This document shows positions 6,276 through 8,409 of a stretch of 8,409 nt of DNA, piece by piece (the first letter of the stretch is position 1; each line of letters begins with the position of its first letter). Location: the NCBI GenBank assembly GCA_946006895.1, contig CAMFZO010000048.1, forward strand, positions 1 through 8,409, in the 5' to 3' direction. This DNA comes from an uncultured Clostridia bacterium (GTDB lineage Bacteria; Bacillota; Clostridia; Oscillospirales; Oscillospiraceae). The notes under the pieces are model-generated. The model made no database searches, had not been told where the DNA came from, and saw only the letters and a list, made by a program, of their open reading frames with translations. A program made the position numbers and the translations under genes.

Positions 6276-6304
6276 TTTACAACGAATAAATATTCGTGTA
6301 TAGT
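6276..6304 (+). promoter_or_regulatory. Sigma-A promoter of the ABC importer operon
   Basis: TTTACA (6276-6281), a 17-bp spacer, and TATAGT (6299-6304); each hexamer matches 5 of 6 consensus positions. The start would be near 6311, giving a leader of about 45 nt before ATG 6357. The spacer is occupied by a palindrome (next entry). Confidence 0.75.
6282..6297. promoter_or_regulatory. Putative ArgR/AhrC operator in the promoter spacer
   Basis: ACGAATAAATATTCGT is a palindrome with perfect 7-bp arms and a 2-bp centre. The core GAAT-AAAT-ATTC equals the known ARG box core GAAT-WWWW-ATTC, with C/G in place of the usual outer T/A. It lies wholly between -35 and -10, where a bound protein would block RNA polymerase. 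Identification of the regulator as ArgR/AhrC is inference; any palindrome-binding repressor would fit the position. Confidence 0.5.
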
Positions 6305-6320
6305 ACAGCTATCAAATAAA

Positions 6321-6335
6321 CGGGCGTCCCGCCCG
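6321..6335 (+). promoter_or_regulatory. Leader hairpin before the binding-protein RBS
   Basis: CGGGCG-TCC-CGCCCG forms a 6-bp all-GC stem with a 3-nt loop, about 10 nt after the predicted transcription start and 7 nt before GGAGG (6343-6347). There is no following T-tract, so it is not a terminator. It may stabilise the 5' end of the mRNA or affect ribosome access. Confidence 0.45.
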
Positions 6336-6356
6336 AAATAATGGAGGAAATGAAAA

Positions 6357-7196
6357 ATGAAAAAGTTGTTTACACTGTTGCTGGCGGTCCTGATGCTGGC
6401 CGCACTGTTCACCGGCTGCGGAAAGAGCAGCGACAACGTTCTGACGGTGGCGACCTCGCCGGACTTTGCTCCCATGGAATTCTGCGATGTCTCCAAAACC
6501 GGCCAGGACCAGTACGTCGGCTTTGACATCATGCTTGCCAACTACATCGCTGACGAGCTGGGCATGGAACTGGAGATCCTGCCCATGAGCTTCGATTCCT
6601 GCCCCACCGCCGTCACCTCCGGCAAGGCGACGTTGGCCATTTCGGGCTTCTCCTGGATGGAAGATCGTGCAGCAAACTACAACCTCTCCGATTACTATTA
6701 CGCCGGTGACAACGAGACCGAGCAGGTCATTGTCACCCTGAAGGACAAGGAAGGCCAGTTCACCACCGCCGAGGATTTCAACGGTATGAAGATCGGTGCC
6801 CAGAACGCCTCCCTGCAGGAGCAGCTTTGCCAGGAGCAGCTTCCCGGCGCTGAGATCGTCACCGTCGGCGACCTTTCCACCGCCCTGATGCAGCTCAAGA
6901 AAGGCGACTTTGACTTCATCGCCGTTGCCAAGGGCCAGGGCGATGTGTTCCTCTCCAATGATCCCGACGTTGCTCTGAGCGGCTTTGAATTCAACGTCGA
7001 TCCCAAGTATGTGGGCAATGTCATCGTTCTGAAGAAGGGCGACGACGAAATGACGGAAAAGGTCAACGCCATCCTTGCCAAGGCAGAAGCCGCCGGACTG
7101 TATGAGCAGTGGTATGAGGAAGCTGAAATTCTCGCCGGCTCCAAGGATGCACAGGAGATCTCCTATGACGACAACGGCAGCGTTGCAGCCGATTGA
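6357..7196 (+). CDS. Polar amino acid ABC transporter substrate-binding lipoprotein
   Basis: Extracellular solute receptor (SBP_bac_3 family, 279 aa) that would deliver an amino acid to the permease encoded downstream. The lipoprotein signal ends at FTGC with lipidated Cys21. The family features are VATSPDFAPMEF (31-42), GFDIMLANYIADELG (55-69), the ligand-carboxylate region SGFSWMEDR with Arg104, and the C-terminal NAILAKAEAAGLYEQWYEE. By eye, the aspartate that in LAO/HisJ-type proteins contacts the ligand amino group seems replaced by Ala191 in the segment FDFIAVAKG, so ligand identity is open. ATG 6357 is chosen because GGAGG (6343-6347) stands nine nt upstream; ATGs at 6341 and 6350 are in other frames and poorly placed. 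The putative ARG box upstream points to arginine or another basic amino acid, but this is inferred. Confidence 0.93.
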   Translation: MKKLFTLLLAVLMLAALFTGCGKSSDNVLTVATSPDFAPMEFCDVSKTGQDQYVGFDIMLANYIADELGMELEILPMSFDSCPTAVTSGKATLAISGFSWMEDRAANYNLSDYYYAGDNETEQVIVTLKDKEGQFTTAEDFNGMKIGAQNASLQEQLCQEQLPGAEIVTVGDLSTALMQLKKGDFDFIAVAKGQGDVFLSNDPDVALSGFEFNVDPKYVGNVIVLKKGDDEMTEKVNAILAKAEAAGLYEQWYEEAEILAGSKDAQEISYDDNGSVAAD

Positions 7197-7239
7197 TACT
7201 CATTATTATCACTGACCGGGCAGAAAGGATACAGGGCCT

Positions 7240-7926
7240 ATGGACATCGGGACCATCATAAACAATATCGTAGACATCATGAAAAAATACTGGCGGGTAT
7301 TTTTGGTGGAGGGCGTCTCCAACACCCTGGCACTGACCGCCATTGCGGTACTGCTTGGCGCGCTCATCGGTGCAGTGGTCACGATGCTGAAACGGTCACG
7401 CTTCCGTGTCGTCCGCTTCCTCGTCACCGTGTACGTCGAGGTCATTCGCGGCACGCCGATCCTGCTGCAGCTCACAATCTTCTACTTTGTGGTGCCGGAG
7501 CTTCTGCCCTTTCTTAACCTGTCGGCCTTTATGTGGGTTGCCATCGCCCTGTGCATCAACTCCTCCGCCTACGTCTCCGAGGTCTTCCGTTCCGGCATCC
7601 AGGCCGTTGATCCCGGTCAGGCGGAGGCTGCCAGGAGCCTTGGCATGAGCAAAGGTCAGACCATGCTCCGCATCATTTTGCCTCAGGCTATCAAAAACAT
7701 TCTGCCCGCCCTGGGCAACGAGTTCATCATGATCCTGAAAGAGACCTCCCTGGCCTCCACCTTCTTCATCGGCGATCTGATGACCTCCTACAAAAAGGTC
7801 AACGGCGCGACCTACCTCAATTTGGAGCCGCTGCTGATCGTCGGCTTGATCTATCTCTGCATGACCTATCCGCTGAGCAAGCTGGTAGGTGCTCTGGAAA
7901 GGAAAATGGCCCATGGAAACAAATGA
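7240..7926 (+). CDS. Amino acid ABC transporter permease (HisM/GlnP family)
   Basis: Integral membrane subunit of 228 aa forming, as a homodimer, the channel of the importer. Hydrophobic helices lie at about 25-50, 62-90, 95-112 and 195-215. The family motif VEVIRGTPILLQL is at 66-78. The cytoplasmic EAA loop that docks on the ATPase runs from about 129 to 150 (EAARSLGMSKGQTMLRIILPQA region). ATG 7240 has AAAGGA about ten nt upstream, and the gap from the binding-protein stop is 43 bp without a terminator, so both are in one transcript. Only one permease gene is present so far, consistent with a homodimer. The substrate cannot be told from the permease alone. Confidence 0.95.
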   Translation: MDIGTIINNIVDIMKKYWRVFLVEGVSNTLALTAIAVLLGALIGAVVTMLKRSRFRVVRFLVTVYVEVIRGTPILLQLTIFYFVVPELLPFLNLSAFMWVAIALCINSSAYVSEVFRSGIQAVDPGQAEAARSLGMSKGQTMLRIILPQAIKNILPALGNEFIMILKETSLASTFFIGDLMTSYKKVNGATYLNLEPLLIVGLIYLCMTYPLSKLVGALERKMAHGNK

Positions 7927-8409
7927 ACTGATCCAAACGGTGGACCTGCACAAGAGCTTCGGCAAGCTGCACGTCCTCAAGGGCGTCTCCGAAACCGTCC
8001 ACACCGGAGAGACCGTTTCCATCATCGGGCCTTCCGGCGGCGGAAAAAGTACCTTTCTGCGCTGCCTGAACCTGCTGGAGGTCCCTGACAAGGGCCAGAT
8101 CTTCTTTGAGGGTCAGGAGATTAGCGGGAAAAAGGTAGACATCGACCTGCACCGGCAGAAAATGGGAATGGTATTCCAGCATTTCAACGTCTTCCCTCAC
8201 CTCTCCGTCCGGAAAAATATTACTCTGGCGCCCATGCTGGTGAAAAAGATAAGCAAGGACGAGGCTAATGCCAAAGCCGAGGAGCTTTTGGAGCGGGTCG
8301 GTCTGCTGGAAAAGATCGACACCATGCCCACCAAGCTTTCCGGCGGACAGAAGCAGCGGCTGGCTATCGTCCGCGCTCTGGCCATGGAGCCGGACGTGAT
8401 GCTCTTTGA
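7913..8409 (+). CDS. Amino acid ABC transporter ATP-binding protein, 3' end outside window
   Basis: Cytoplasmic ATPase driving the importer; 165 complete codons plus two bases are visible of a protein usually about 240 aa. Walker A is GPSGGGKST (39-47), slightly unusual in having Gly where most members have Ser at the fifth position. The Q-loop is MVFQHFNVFPH with Gln89, and the ABC signature is LSGGQKQR (142-149). The frame ends in MLF followed by GA, exactly where the Walker B Asp codon is expected, so the break is the window edge and not a stop. ATG 7913 overlaps the permease gene by 14 bp, with AAGGA nine nt upstream. The family is the GlnQ/HisP/ArtP polar amino acid group. Confidence 0.96.
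   Translation, partial: METNELIQTVDLHKSFGKLHVLKGVSETVHTGETVSIIGPSGGGKSTFLRCLNLLEVPDKGQIFFEGQEISGKKVDIDLHRQKMGMVFQHFNVFPHLSVRKNITLAPMLVKKISKDEANAKAEELLERVGLLEKIDTMPTKLSGGQKQRLAIVRALAMEPDVMLF

Noticed and set aside
6128..6541. Minus-strand ORF of 137 codons over the terminator and importer promoter
   Set aside because: It crosses a clear intrinsic terminator, a promoter and the start of the binding-protein gene and has no domain or SD support.
8401..8409. Apparent TTGA stop at the right edge suggesting a truncated ATPase
   Set aside because: The reading frame is CTC TTT GA, so no stop codon is formed; the two last bases start the expected Walker B Asp codon.

Overview
The window looks like chromosomal DNA from a Gram-positive, probably endospore-lineage Clostridia bacterium. 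Oscillospiraceae/Ruminococcaceae is my best guess. The reasons are GC-rich coding sequence with strong GGAGG-type ribosome binding sites and sigma-A-like promoters, a GerMN lipoprotein, a ComEA-type protein, a Firmicutes-style DD-carboxypeptidase with a C-terminal anchor, and a family 4 uracil-DNA glycosylase. The organism assignment is inference; no rRNA or other taxonomic marker is present.

Region 1 (minus strand, 3766 down to 1) is one tightly packed operon in transcription order: a membrane-anchored ComEA-like helix-hairpin-helix protein, an OmpR-family response regulator, a two-TM HAMP sensor histidine kinase, and a lipoprotein with three GerMN-like modules that runs off the left edge. 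ComEA/regulator genes overlap by 20 bp and kinase/lipoprotein genes by 4 bp (ATGA). The regulator-kinase-GerMN lipoprotein order matches the actinobacterial MtrA-MtrB-LpqB arrangement, so the lipoprotein may modulate the kinase at the outer face of the membrane.

Region 2 (3767-3991) is the intergenic control region. It carries an almost perfect plus-strand sigma-A promoter and an extended -10 promoter on the minus strand. The two point toward each other, so the predicted 5' leaders of the two operons are complementary over roughly 85 nt.

Region 3 (plus strand, 3992-6122) encodes a D-alanyl-D-alanine carboxypeptidase (peptidoglycan trimming) whose end overlaps by 8 bp a family 4 [4Fe-4S] uracil-DNA glycosylase (base-excision repair). 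A strong intrinsic terminator follows at 6144-6193.

Region 4 (plus strand, 6357 to the right edge) is a polar amino acid ABC importer: lipoprotein substrate-binding protein, HisM/GlnP-type permease, and the N-terminal two thirds of the ATPase, cut by the window edge just before the Walker B aspartate. Its promoter has a 16-bp palindrome closely resembling an ArgR/AhrC (ARG) box between -35 and -10, with a second, weaker copy upstream. This suggests arginine-responsive control.

Most of this is recognisable housekeeping and accessory biology. I see no CRISPR array, mobile element or RNA gene. The most interesting points are the LpqB-like three-component operon, the face-to-face promoters, and the putative ARG boxes.
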